Of a stretch of 64,000 bases of DNA, positions 42,649 through 50,319 are shown one piece after another. A program made the translations under genes and the position numbers. Position 1 is the first letter of the stretch, and each line of letters starts with the position of its first letter. This DNA is from Variovorax sp. PMC12. GTDB taxonomy: Bacteria > Pseudomonadota > Gammaproteobacteria > Burkholderiales > Burkholderiaceae_C. A model generated the notes under the pieces. That model made no database searches. It was given only the letters and a program-made list of their open reading frames with translations, and was not told the DNA's origin. The DNA is taken from positions 4,676,501 to 4,740,500 of the forward strand of contig NZ_CP027773.1 of NCBI RefSeq assembly GCF_003019815.1, in the 5' to 3' direction.

Positions 42649-43206
42649 ATGTCCACGCAGACCACCATCGCTTCCGCAGCCGTCCACGTCGTCGGCCAGT
42701 ACAACGACGCGGGCAAGACCCTGGTCGGCGCCTACCGCACCGGCGTGCATCGCCTGCTGAACGGCGCCGCTTCGCGCTACAGCGACTTCCTGGGCAGCCG
42801 CCAGATCCCGATGGTGAGCGAGAAGGTCAAGGCCAACCTGATCGGCGCGCAGGAGAAGGTCAACGGCTTCCTGGCCAACCGCCTGGACATCGACACCAGC
42901 CGCATCGTGAACGTGATGGACCGCGTGGCCGCGGGCACCACGACCGGCATCGAAACGGTCGCCGCCCGCGTGGCGCGCGTCGAATCGCCGGTGGCCACCT
43001 CGGTCATCAACACGCTGAGCGCCATCAACCAGCCGATCGCCACCGTCTCGGTGCAGATCGCCGACAAGATCGTCGCCGGTACCAGGCAGATCGAAGCCCG
43101 TGTGAGCGGCACCGAAGAAGCCGCCAGGCCGGTTCGCACGGTGAAGGCCAAGGCTGCCGTCGCCAAGAAGCCGGTTCGCCGCGCTGCTGCCCGCAAGGCG
43201 GCCTGA
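42649..43206 (+). CDS. predicted granule-associated protein, phasin-like
   Basis: 185-residue, mostly helical protein without cysteines or signal peptide. It has amphipathic helices (SVQIADKIVAGTRQIEARVSG) and a Lys/Ala/Arg tail (KAKAAVAKKPVRRAAARKAA) like that of the acyltransferase upstream. Low sequence complexity, no catalytic motif. Position between a WS/DGAT and a PHA-granule-type protein suggests a lipid- or polyester-granule coat or DNA-tethering protein; this is inference. TCAAGGAAACCACACC gives a ribosome site. Confidence 0.72.
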   Translation: MSTQTTIASAAVHVVGQYNDAGKTLVGAYRTGVHRLLNGAASRYSDFLGSRQIPMVSEKVKANLIGAQEKVNGFLANRLDIDTSRIVNVMDRVAAGTTTGIETVAARVARVESPVATSVINTLSAINQPIATVSVQIADKIVAGTRQIEARVSGTEEAARPVRTVKAKAAVAKKPVRRAAARKAA

Positions 43207-43212
43207 CCCCCG

Positions 43213-43239
43213 GGGCGCCTCGCGGCGCCCTTTTCATTT
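43213..43239 (+). terminator. intrinsic terminator
   Basis: GGGCGCC (43213-43219) pairs with GGCGCCC (43224-43230) around TCGC, followed by TTTTCATTTTT. It follows the 42649 gene by seven bases and precedes the next start by 23, so the following gene may have its own promoter or rely on read-through. Confidence 0.78.
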
Positions 43240-43261
43240 TTCCGGCATCTGGAGCACCTGC

Positions 43262-43711
43262 ATGGCGACCCGTCCTGACGAAACCGCAAACGCGAAGAAG
43301 AGGGCGGCGCCTGCCAAAAAGAGGGCTCCGGCCGTGAAGAAGAAAGCGCCCGCCGCCAGGAAGCCCGCGGCGCAGCCCGGCAAGGCCGAAGGCCTGCTGC
43401 GCGCCGGCCTCAAGGCGCTGGACAACGTGCGCAACGACGTCGCCAAGCGCCAGGCCAACGTGATCGAAGGCCTGCTCGGCATCGGGCAGGGCAAGGTGCC
43501 CGGCCTCGGCCTCGACGGCTTCGGCATCCGCAAGTTCGAGGACGTGTTCGACCAGCGCGTCGCCACCGCCCTGCAGCGCCTGGGCATGCCCGGCGCGGAC
43601 GAAGTGCAGGCCCTGCGCGACGAGGTTGCGCAACTGCGCGAACGCGTGGCGCAGCTCGAAGGCTCCGCCACTGTCGCCACGGCCGCCCCGCGCGCGCGCG
43701 GCAAACGCTGA
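43262..43711 (+). CDS. phasin / PHA granule-associated protein (PhaF/PhaI-like)
   Basis: 149 residues. The N-terminal 40 are Lys/Ala/Pro-rich (KKRAAPAKKRAPAVKKKAPAARK). The C-terminal part carries the phasin signature FDQRVATALQRLGMPGADEVQALRDEVAQLRERVAQL, a leucine-zipper-like coiled coil seen in PhaF/PhaI. Unlike PhaF of pseudomonads, the basic region is at the N-terminus here. It probably coats polyhydroxyalkanoate or neutral-lipid granules and links them to the nucleoid. GGAG lies before the ATG. Confidence 0.82.
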   Translation: MATRPDETANAKKRAAPAKKRAPAVKKKAPAARKPAAQPGKAEGLLRAGLKALDNVRNDVAKRQANVIEGLLGIGQGKVPGLGLDGFGIRKFEDVFDQRVATALQRLGMPGADEVQALRDEVAQLRERVAQLEGSATVATAAPRARGKR

Positions 43712-43736
43712 GCGGCCACAACGCAACGCCCCGGTT

Positions 43737-44372
43737 GTGGCCAGCTCCAACACCACGCGCGACCGCATCCTGCAGGCCAGCCTTGCGCTGTTCAACGCAC
43801 AGGGCCTCGCGGCCGTGTCGACACACAAGATCGCTGCGGAGCTGGGCATCAGCCCCGGCAACCTGCACTACCACTTCAAGGCCAAGCAGCTCATCGTCGA
43901 ATGGCTGTTCCGGCGCTTCGAGCAGCGCATGGAAGCGCTGAACGGCTCGTCGGCCTCAATCGCCGCCATCGACGACCTGTGGCTGGCCCTGCACCTGCGC
44001 TTCGAGGCCATCGACGAGTACCGCTTCATCTACCGCGACATGGCCTTCCTGGCCGGCGAATACCCCGCGCTCGGCCAGCGCGCGCAGGCGCTGACGGCGC
44101 AGAACCTGCTGGCCGCGCAGGCGCTGTGCGAAGGGCTGGTGGCATCGGGCGTGATCGAGACCAGCGCCGAGCAGGCCCGCATCCTGGCGCTGCAGATGGT
44201 GTTCACCACCACCTGCTGGCTGTCGTTCGAGCGCCTCGTGCCGGGCCGCGACGCGCTGGCCCAGGCCGACCCCGGCCTGGCAGCCTTCTACACGCTCACG
44301 CTGGTTTCTCCGTATGTTTCGAGCGAATCGAGGGCTTACCTCGATTACCTGAGGGGCAAATACCTCGGATAA
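43737..44372 (+). CDS. TetR-family transcriptional regulator
   Basis: 211 residues from a GTG at 43737 (ASSNTTRDRILQASLALFNAQGLAAVSTHKIAAELGISPGNLHYHFKAK). The HTH ends in GNLHYHFKAK. The C-terminal domain is DUF-type (YRFIYRDMAFLAGEYPALGQRAQALTAQ), a subgroup that I associate with lipid and storage genes. The start is placed 25 bases after the phasin stop because the frame before it is not coding-like. It probably controls this cluster, possibly through the repeats at 42534. Confidence 0.87.
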   Translation: MASSNTTRDRILQASLALFNAQGLAAVSTHKIAAELGISPGNLHYHFKAKQLIVEWLFRRFEQRMEALNGSSASIAAIDDLWLALHLRFEAIDEYRFIYRDMAFLAGEYPALGQRAQALTAQNLLAAQALCEGLVASGVIETSAEQARILALQMVFTTTCWLSFERLVPGRDALAQADPGLAAFYTLTLVSPYVSSESRAYLDYLRGKYLG

Positions 44373-44458
44373 ATGTCGTTGTTGTCCGACGGGGCATTGG
44401 CTGCTGCAGCCCCAACTTCGTCCTGAAGAAGATAAAAACCAGCAAGGATCCCTCCACT

Positions 44459-45244
44459 ATGTCCACCGCCACCCACGCCCGAGCCCATGACTCCATCGCG
44501 CCGCCGTCGCGCCTGCTGCTGCTTGCCGAAGCCCGCGCGCTGTGGGAAACCGGCGCGGGCATCGCGATGTGGCCGCTGCTGCAGCTCACGCCGCGCGGCG
44601 ACGGCCATCCGGTGCTGGTGCTGCCCGGGCTGGTGGCGGGCGACGGTTCCACGCTGCTGCTGCGCCGCTACCTCTGCAGCCGCGGCTACGACGCGCACGG
44701 CTGGGGCCTGGGCCGCAACCTGGGTCCGCGCGAGGGCGTGGAAGACGGCATGGTCGAATTGCTCAAGACCCTGCACGAGAAGAGCGGCAAGAAGGTCAGC
44801 GTGATCGGCTGGAGCCTGGGCGGTGTGTACGCACGGCTGCTGGCTTCTTCCTATGCGCCGATGATCCGCAACGTCATCACGCTGGGCAGCCCGTTTTCGG
44901 GCAGCCCGCGCGCCACCAACGCATGGCGGGTGTACGAAGGCGTGAGCGGGCAGAGTTCGCACGACCCGCGCCGCATGAAGTTCGTGCAGCCCACGCCGCC
45001 GGTGCCGACGACCTCGATCTTCAGCCGCACCGACGGCGTGGTGGCATGGCGCTGCAGCATCGAGAAGACCGGGCCGCAGTCGGAGAACATCGAAGTGCTG
45101 GCCAGCCACCTGGGGCTGGGCGGGCATCCGGCGGTGCTCTATGCGGTGGCTGACCGGCTGGCGCAGCCCGAGGGGCAGTGGAAGCCGTTCAATCGCGGGT
45201 TGCTCGGGCCGCTGGTGTATCCGGATCCGGACCGCGACGCCTGA
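44459..45244 (+). CDS. alpha/beta hydrolase (lipase/esterase-like)
   Basis: 261 residues. HPVLVLPGLVAGDGSTLLLRRYLCSRGYDAHGWGLGRNLGP forms the first strands and oxyanion region, and VSVIGWSLGGVYARLL gives the nucleophile serine. RTDGVVAW and ASHLGLGGHPAVLYAV supply a plausible Asp and His. The short lipase-type opening PGL instead of HG fits the LipA-like/bacterial TAG lipase group. No signal peptide, so an intracellular lipase that might mobilise the storage lipid made by the upstream acyltransferase; this is inference from position. Confidence 0.87.
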   Translation: MSTATHARAHDSIAPPSRLLLLAEARALWETGAGIAMWPLLQLTPRGDGHPVLVLPGLVAGDGSTLLLRRYLCSRGYDAHGWGLGRNLGPREGVEDGMVELLKTLHEKSGKKVSVIGWSLGGVYARLLASSYAPMIRNVITLGSPFSGSPRATNAWRVYEGVSGQSSHDPRRMKFVQPTPPVPTTSIFSRTDGVVAWRCSIEKTGPQSENIEVLASHLGLGGHPAVLYAVADRLAQPEGQWKPFNRGLLGPLVYPDPDRDA

Positions 45245-45387
45245 CAAGACCTGGCTGGTGGCTGGCCGAGTGGATCGGCGCCGTCAATCGAATTGACTCG
45301 TTCGGGAACATCCGAACCCGTCTTCAAAATCCATCCGGTCCGAACTGTGCCGCTGCCACTCGGCCCAGCGCGGCCGATGTCCGGGCT

Positions 45388-45630
45388 CTAAAGGTCTAGC
45401 TCGGCTCGGAGCTTGCTCCTGATACTTTCCATCATCGACTTGTAGTCCGGGTCCAAGATGAAGTCGATCTCCGACTCGGCTGCAGATTCGATCTCCCTCA
45501 GGACGTGCTCCTCTTCCGGGGCGAGCCCGAACCGGGCAATCTTGGTGCAGATCTCCATCAGGATGGCCATCTTGGCTTGCGACAGGGTGATGTTCACTTC
45601 CTTGTCGAAATCGTACTTGTCGTTCGTCAC
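45388..45630 (-). CDS. probable immunity protein for colicin-D-like toxin
   Basis: 80-residue acidic, helical protein beginning with GTG at 45630, which overlaps the toxin stop codon as GTGA. Opening TNDKYDFDKEVNITLSQAKMAILMEICTK, Glu-rich middle (EEEHVLREIESAAESEIDF), ending ESIRSKLRAELDL. I do not recognise its family by sequence. The role is inferred from gene order, overlap, size and charge: tRNase immunity proteins are small and acidic and mimic the tRNA backbone. Base composition is visibly lower in G+C than neighbours, consistent with transfer. Confidence 0.7.
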   Translation of the reverse strand: MTNDKYDFDKEVNITLSQAKMAILMEICTKIARFGLAPEEEHVLREIESAAESEIDFILDPDYKSMMESIRSKLRAELDL

Positions 45631-46304
45631 AGGCTGCCTCTTGTTTGGACGTTGGTGATCTGGGCCGGATTGAGCCGCCATCCGGAAAGAAAGTTGTGCG
45701 AAGTATCTGTCATGACGTTCAAGCCCGTGGAGGGGTTGAGATAGTGGATGACAGGATCGCCACGATACGTTCCGCCGATCATCTGCGTGCCCGCACCCTG
45801 CACGTGTGCATCGAGGGCCGACTGATAGTTTGCGGCAGCATTCTTGCTCCAAGGATCGTTCACGCCGAAGTCTCTGGCATGTTTGTATTTGGCTGGTAGC
45901 TGCTTCTTGTCGTATTGAACCGTGGGCCGGGGCGGCGGTGCCGGGGGTGGAAGGCGTCGAACAACAGTGCCCTGCGCAGGGGGCTCTGGTGGTGGACTCT
46001 GCGTCGAAGACTTTCCTCCGACGGGCCGGCCGACGGGTTCGAGGGGAGCGCCGCGAGCGCTTTCCCCGGGTCTTGTCAGAGGCTCGGAACCACGCTTTCC
46101 GCCCCCAAGCCCCACGTGTGCAGCGGCCGCATCGAATGCGGCCGCACCGACCTGATTGGCCGCTGCCACCTGCTCCTCGCTTCCTCCGAGAACACGTGTT
46201 GCTGCACCGGGCGCACCGAAGATCGGCCCCAGCAGGGCAATGCCCAGCGTATTGCCGAAGCGCAGGTTCTGCTCGCTCAGCCAGGCACTCTCGGCGCCGG
46301 ACAT
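45627..46304 (-). CDS. colicin-D-like tRNase toxin (orphan polymorphic toxin)
   Basis: 225 residues. The last ~95 match the colicin D nuclease domain as I recall it: KYKHARDFGV (Lys139, Lys141, His142), GTYRG, and FLSGWRLNP (Ser207, Trp209), the positions of the catalytic His and the Ser/Trp needed for activity. Colicin D cuts the anticodon loop of tRNA-Arg. A Pro-rich linker (about 100-130) joins it to an N-terminal pre-toxin-like segment (GPIFGAPGAATRVLGGSEEQVAAANQVGAAAFD). No signal peptide, delivery or receptor domain is present. Start ATG has GGGAG six bases upstream. The reading frame continues without a start codon back to a TAG at 46374-46376. Confidence 0.78.
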   Translation of the reverse strand: MSGAESAWLSEQNLRFGNTLGIALLGPIFGAPGAATRVLGGSEEQVAAANQVGAAAFDAAAAHVGLGGGKRGSEPLTRPGESARGAPLEPVGRPVGGKSSTQSPPPEPPAQGTVVRRLPPPAPPPRPTVQYDKKQLPAKYKHARDFGVNDPWSKNAAANYQSALDAHVQGAGTQMIGGTYRGDPVIHYLNPSTGLNVMTDTSHNFLSGWRLNPAQITNVQTRGSL

Positions 46305-46392
46305 GCTGTTCTCCCAGCGCGGCCCCGGCGTATAGACGTCCTGCTTCCGTGGCTTGCGGCATCTCCGGCCTGCCTAAAACAATAGTGGCACC

Positions 46393-46654
46393 ATGCACAG
46401 CCCGTCACCTGTCTATTCCCGCATAAAGCATGTCGGCTTCCTGGAGTCGATGCGCTCGATGCTCAAGCAGGTCGAGTCGTCACGCCGACCGGGGAGGGCA
46501 TGGTGGAGACAGGGCTCGACCCACAGCGATGTATGAGCTGGCCATCGTCTCGGTCACCGAGGCGCTGGTTCGCATGTGCCGAGCCGCCATCGGTGTCAAG
46601 GCCGACGCCGGGCCGCACGGCCTCTCCGACAAGGTGATGGCGCTCGAAGCCTGA
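46393..46654 (+). pseudogene. probable decayed gene of unknown family
   Basis: Three consecutive short segments in three frames have the G/C-rich third positions of real genes here: MHSPSPVYSRIKHVGFLESM from 46393, then VTPTGEGMVETGLDPQR, then MYELAIVSVTEALVRMC through KVMALEA to a TGA at 46652-46654. Joining them needs two single-base shifts. I cannot identify the parent. Chance is possible because the pieces are short. The rest of the 378-base gap between the toxin gene and the P450 gene shows nothing else. Confidence 0.35.
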
Positions 46655-46682
46655 GCGCCGCCGGGCCCTCGGGACTGCTTCT

Positions 46683-49600
46683 TCAGCTGCCCGCCCACAC
46701 ATCCAGCACATAGCGCTGGTCCGCAATCATCTTGTCCATCCACGCGGCGCTGTCGTGCCCATGCTCGCGCGCCAGGTCGCTCAGCGTGCGCCGCACGTCG
46801 GGCTCCATGCGCGAGCCGTCGCCGCACACATAGACCACGGCGCCTGCTTCGAGCAGTTTCCACACATGGGCTGACTGCTCGCGGATCAGGTCCTGCACGT
46901 AGACCTTGCGCTCGCCCGCGCGCGAGAACGCGGTGTGCAGCTTCATCACGCCGCGGTGCGCCCAGGCCTGGAGTTCGTCGGCGTAGATGAAGTCCTGCTC
47001 CGGATTGCGGCAGCCGAAGAACAGCAGCGCCTCGCCGAGCGCATTGCCGGCTTCTATCTGCGCCGCGCGTTCCTGCAGGAAGCCGCGGAACGGCGCGAGG
47101 CCGGTGCCGGGGCCGACCATGATGAGCGGGCGGCTCGCGTTTTCCGGCAGCCTGAAGCCCTCGGCGGTGGTCTCGCGCACCACGCCGTGCACCGTGTCGC
47201 CGGCCTCGGCGCGCGCCAGGAAGTTGGAGCACACGCCCTCGAAGGTGCCGATGCCCGACTTGGCCGGGCCGCTCACCACGCCCACTGTCACGCTGCACCT
47301 GCCCGGCGTCATCGTCGGCGACGAGGAGATCGAGTAGTAGCGCGGCGACAGCGGCGACAGCATTTCGAGGAACACCGCGAACGGCACCTGGCAGGCGCGG
47401 TGCTCTTCCAGCAGGTCGAGCAGCGACTTGCGCTTGTGGAGCACGTCGGCCTTGTATGCGGCCTGCGAAGCCTCGTCGCTGCCCGAGAGGGCCAGCAGCT
47501 TGGGCTTGGTGAACGGGCACTCGGTGTAGGCCGCGAGCGTGGCGATCTGCTTTCGCGTGGCCACGTCCTGCAGCTCGACGTAGTCGCCCAGCAGGCGGTC
47601 GACCGCGATCACCTGCTCCACCGGCAGCGCTGCCTTGCGGCCCGCGACGGCATGCAGGCGCACATGCGCGGTGCGGTCGAAGCCGAAGCGCGCCATGGCA
47701 CGCTCGACCTGCGCCGGGCTGTTGCGCGGCACCACGCTCAGGTGGTCGCCGGCGCGGTAGACCAGGCCCTCGGGCAGCATCAGCTCGACGTGGCGGGTGG
47801 AGCGGCCGCCTTCTCCATTGCCGCCTTTCTGCAGCTCGCGGTTCTCGATGACCCGCAGCGCCACCGCGCCCAGCGCATCGACGATGGCGTTCTTCTGCGG
47901 CGGCGGCAGCTCTTCCAGCGTGTAGAGCGGCTCGCTCTGCGCGGGCGTGTCGGCGCCGGTCTTGATGTCGAAGGCCTTCACCAGCTCGGGCCAGAGCGCG
48001 TCGCTCCAGTCCTGGAAGGCGCCGTCCATGTCTTCGCGCGCATCGCCCTCGCCGCGTGGATGCACTCGCGTGGCGCCCAGTGCCTCGAGCCGTTCGTCGA
48101 TGCGGCGCGGCACGGCCTGGTAGGTGGCGGCCCAGTCGGTGTTGCCGCAGCCGAACACGCTGAAGCGCACGCCGTTGAGCGCGTCGTCGGCCTTGTCGAG
48201 CCAGCGGTGGAACTCGGCCGCGTTGTCGGGCGCCACGCCGTTGTAGGAAGCGCAGACGATCGCCACCGCGCCGTTGGCCGGCAGCCGCTCTGCATAGTCG
48301 TCGAGCGAGGCCAGTTGGGTGGAGAAGCCGCGCATCTCGCCCGCCTCGGCGAGCTGGCGCGCCAGGTCTTCGGCGGTGCCGAGGTTGGAGCCCTGCAGCA
48401 CCAGCAGCGAGGTGCCGTGGCGCGCGGCATGCGGCTTGCGCGCCGCGGCGGCCTGAACGGGCTGCACCGGCGCGGCCGCCGCGTCGGTCATGTTGCCGCG
48501 CGGGCGCGTGGCCGGGTCGCGCAACAGCGCCTTGATCCTGAAGCCCTCGGGCTTGATGGTGAGCGCTTCCTTGATCTTCAGCTTGTAGCCCGTGTGGTCC
48601 ACCAGGTTGAAGCGCTGCAGGATCATGCCCAGCGTGAGCACCGCCTCCTGCAGTGCGAACTGGCGCCCGATGCAGGCGCGCTGCCCGTTGCCGAAAGGCT
48701 TGAAGGCGTTCACCGGCCGCTCGCGCTCGGCCTCGCGGCTGAAGTTGTCGGGGTCGAACCGGTCGGCGTTCTCGCCCCAGATACCCTTGTCACGATGCAG
48801 CGCCAGCGCATGCATGATGACCATGTTGTTCTTCTTGATGGTGTACTGGCCGCCGATCTTCGTGTCTTCCTTGGCGCGCATCGAGATGGCCGGCGCGGTC
48901 GGGAACAGGCGCAGCGATTCCTTCAGCACCTGCATCACGTACTGCAGGCGGTTGACCTGCGCGTAGGTGGGCTTCTGCGTGGTGTCGGGGCCGAACACGT
49001 TGTCGACCTCGGCCTGGGCCTTGGCCATGGCCTCGGGGTTGTTCAGCAGGAAGTAGATGGCGAACGAGAGCAGGCCGCTGGTGGTTTCATGCCCCGCGAT
49101 GAGGAATTCGATGCACTCGTCGCGGATCATCTTGTCGGTGAGCTGCTCGCCGCTCTTCTTGTCCACGCCCGCGATCATGTAGCTCAGCAGGTCGGGCTTG
49201 GTGGCGATGTCGGCGCCGCTCGCGCGCCGCTCCTCGATGATGTCTTCCACCATCTTGTGCATGTAGCGGATGTCCTTGCGCTGCTGCGCAAGCTCCTTCT
49301 TCAGCATCAGCTCTTCGAGCGGCAGGCCGCGGCGGTTCTGCACCGTCTCCAGCGTGCGCACCATCGCATCGACGAAGGGATGGAAGCCTTCGCGGTAGAA
49401 GGAGTTGAAGCGATAGCCGAAGCCGCACAGGCCGATGGTGTCGAGCGTGAGCGCGGTCATGTCGCGCACCACGTCCACTTCCTCGTCGAAGTTCAGGCGC
49501 TCCCACTTGGTGACCAGTTGCCCGGCGATGTCCAGCATCATCGGGTGGTAGGCCTGCATGGCGCGCTGGCTGAAGTTGGCCAGCAAAATGTTGTGCGGCT

Positions 49601-49904
49601 TCGACCAGGTTTCTTCGTGCGTGTCCGATGTGAAGAGGCCATGCGACGCGGCGCGCAACCGGCGCAAGGCACCGCGCGTGCTCTTGTCGAAGCGGGCTTC
49701 CTCGCACAGCTCGTCGACCAGCGCGGGCGAAGACACCACGATCACCGGCATGCCCGGCATGTCGAGCCAGTAGATGCCGCCGAGGTCTTGCGCGATCTTC
49801 CACATGTCGAGCACGGGAGAATCGGAGCCGATCGACAGCAGGTTCCCGACGAAGGGCTTCTTCGCCGGATGCGGGATCGGGTGGAGCGAGTTTTTGCCTG
49901 CCAT
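46683..49904 (-). CDS. CYP102-type self-sufficient cytochrome P450 / CPR fusion
   Basis: 1073-residue soluble fatty-acid-hydroxylase-type P450 fused to a diflavin reductase. It tracks P450 BM3 along its length: active-site Phe91 (HGLFTSDTHEE, equivalent to BM3 Phe87), I-helix AGHETTSGLL (270-279), ExxR E329/R332, haem Cys411 in FGNGQRACIG, FMN motif LLVLQGSNLGTAEDLARQLAE, FAD motif RYYSISSSP and NADPH motif PLIMVGPGTGLAPFRGFLQER. Start at 49904 (MAGKNSLHPIPHPAKKPF) rather than an upstream ATG at 49955. Monocistronic, leftward, next to the toxin locus. Substrate probably medium/long-chain fatty acids. Confidence 0.96.
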   Translation of the reverse strand: MAGKNSLHPIPHPAKKPFVGNLLSIGSDSPVLDMWKIAQDLGGIYWLDMPGMPVIVVSSPALVDELCEEARFDKSTRGALRRLRAASHGLFTSDTHEETWSKPHNILLANFSQRAMQAYHPMMLDIAGQLVTKWERLNFDEEVDVVRDMTALTLDTIGLCGFGYRFNSFYREGFHPFVDAMVRTLETVQNRRGLPLEELMLKKELAQQRKDIRYMHKMVEDIIEERRASGADIATKPDLLSYMIAGVDKKSGEQLTDKMIRDECIEFLIAGHETTSGLLSFAIYFLLNNPEAMAKAQAEVDNVFGPDTTQKPTYAQVNRLQYVMQVLKESLRLFPTAPAISMRAKEDTKIGGQYTIKKNNMVIMHALALHRDKGIWGENADRFDPDNFSREAERERPVNAFKPFGNGQRACIGRQFALQEAVLTLGMILQRFNLVDHTGYKLKIKEALTIKPEGFRIKALLRDPATRPRGNMTDAAAAPVQPVQAAAARKPHAARHGTSLLVLQGSNLGTAEDLARQLAEAGEMRGFSTQLASLDDYAERLPANGAVAIVCASYNGVAPDNAAEFHRWLDKADDALNGVRFSVFGCGNTDWAATYQAVPRRIDERLEALGATRVHPRGEGDAREDMDGAFQDWSDALWPELVKAFDIKTGADTPAQSEPLYTLEELPPPQKNAIVDALGAVALRVIENRELQKGGNGEGGRSTRHVELMLPEGLVYRAGDHLSVVPRNSPAQVERAMARFGFDRTAHVRLHAVAGRKAALPVEQVIAVDRLLGDYVELQDVATRKQIATLAAYTECPFTKPKLLALSGSDEASQAAYKADVLHKRKSLLDLLEEHRACQVPFAVFLEMLSPLSPRYYSISSSPTMTPGRCSVTVGVVSGPAKSGIGTFEGVCSNFLARAEAGDTVHGVVRETTAEGFRLPENASRPLIMVGPGTGLAPFRGFLQERAAQIEAGNALGEALLFFGCRNPEQDFIYADELQAWAHRGVMKLHTAFSRAGERKVYVQDLIREQSAHVWKLLEAGAVVYVCGDGSRMEPDVRRTLSDLAREHGHDSAAWMDKMIADQRYVLDVWAGS

Positions 49905-50059
49905 CGTTGTTGTGCCTTCGGGTTGGACCCGCTTCGGATGTCCGGGGTGTAACAACCGGAGTATCCCGACGGCACGGGGGCAGGGAGGACGGGGTTTCCC
50001 TTAGCTTCCGGGTTCGTTTCTCGGGTTCATTCAGGGCGCGTTCAGGGCGCGCTCACGCT

Positions 50060-50280
50060 GACGAGGTACCTTGCTCCGCGAATGTCCCCCGGCCTGCGGC
50101 CTCCTCCTTTATTTCGCTGCGCAAGGCACCCCGCCGGCGTGAGCGTTGGACAGAGCGGTCGTTGATCAACTGCGAACCAGCAGCGTGCCCTGTGCACAGG
50201 GCACCGGGTGCTCCCCGCAGCGAAATAAAGGAGGAGGGGCGCAGCCCCGGGGGACATTCGCGGAGGGGAGTACCCGGTGG
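50060..50280. repeat. long structured inverted repeat element
   Basis: The only content of the 415-base gap between the P450 and LivK-type genes. Arm 1 (50074-50121, CTCCGCGAATGTCCCCC to TATTTCGCTGCG) matches the reverse complement of arm 2 (50216-50265) except for an internal block. That block is itself a small hairpin in each arm (GGCCTGCGGCC; GGGGCGCAGCCCC), i.e. different bases but the same fold. Similarity fades outward (GGTAC on both sides) and inward (GCACCC). The loop holds a perfect palindrome at 50186-50203. Confidence 0.85.
50186..50203. repeat. 18-base perfect palindrome inside the element
   Basis: TGCCCTGTGCACAGGGCA reads identically on both strands and sits in the loop of the larger inverted repeat. 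Could be the site of a dimeric DNA-binding protein or an added hairpin tip. Confidence 0.75.
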
Positions 50281-50319
50281 CCTGCGCACACGCCCTGAAC
50301 CTGAAGCCACTGGGAAGAG

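Noticed and set aside
45257..45340. tRNA-Ser/Leu-like string GGCCGAGTGG and hairpin GTTCGG/CCGAAC
   Set aside because: No acceptor stem, T arm or anticodon arm can be formed around it; the hairpin at 45300-45317 lacks a T-run.
46935..49952. Long open frame antisense to the P450 fusion
   Set aside because: The minus-strand frame matches CYP102 throughout; the antisense product is low-information Arg/Val/His sequence.
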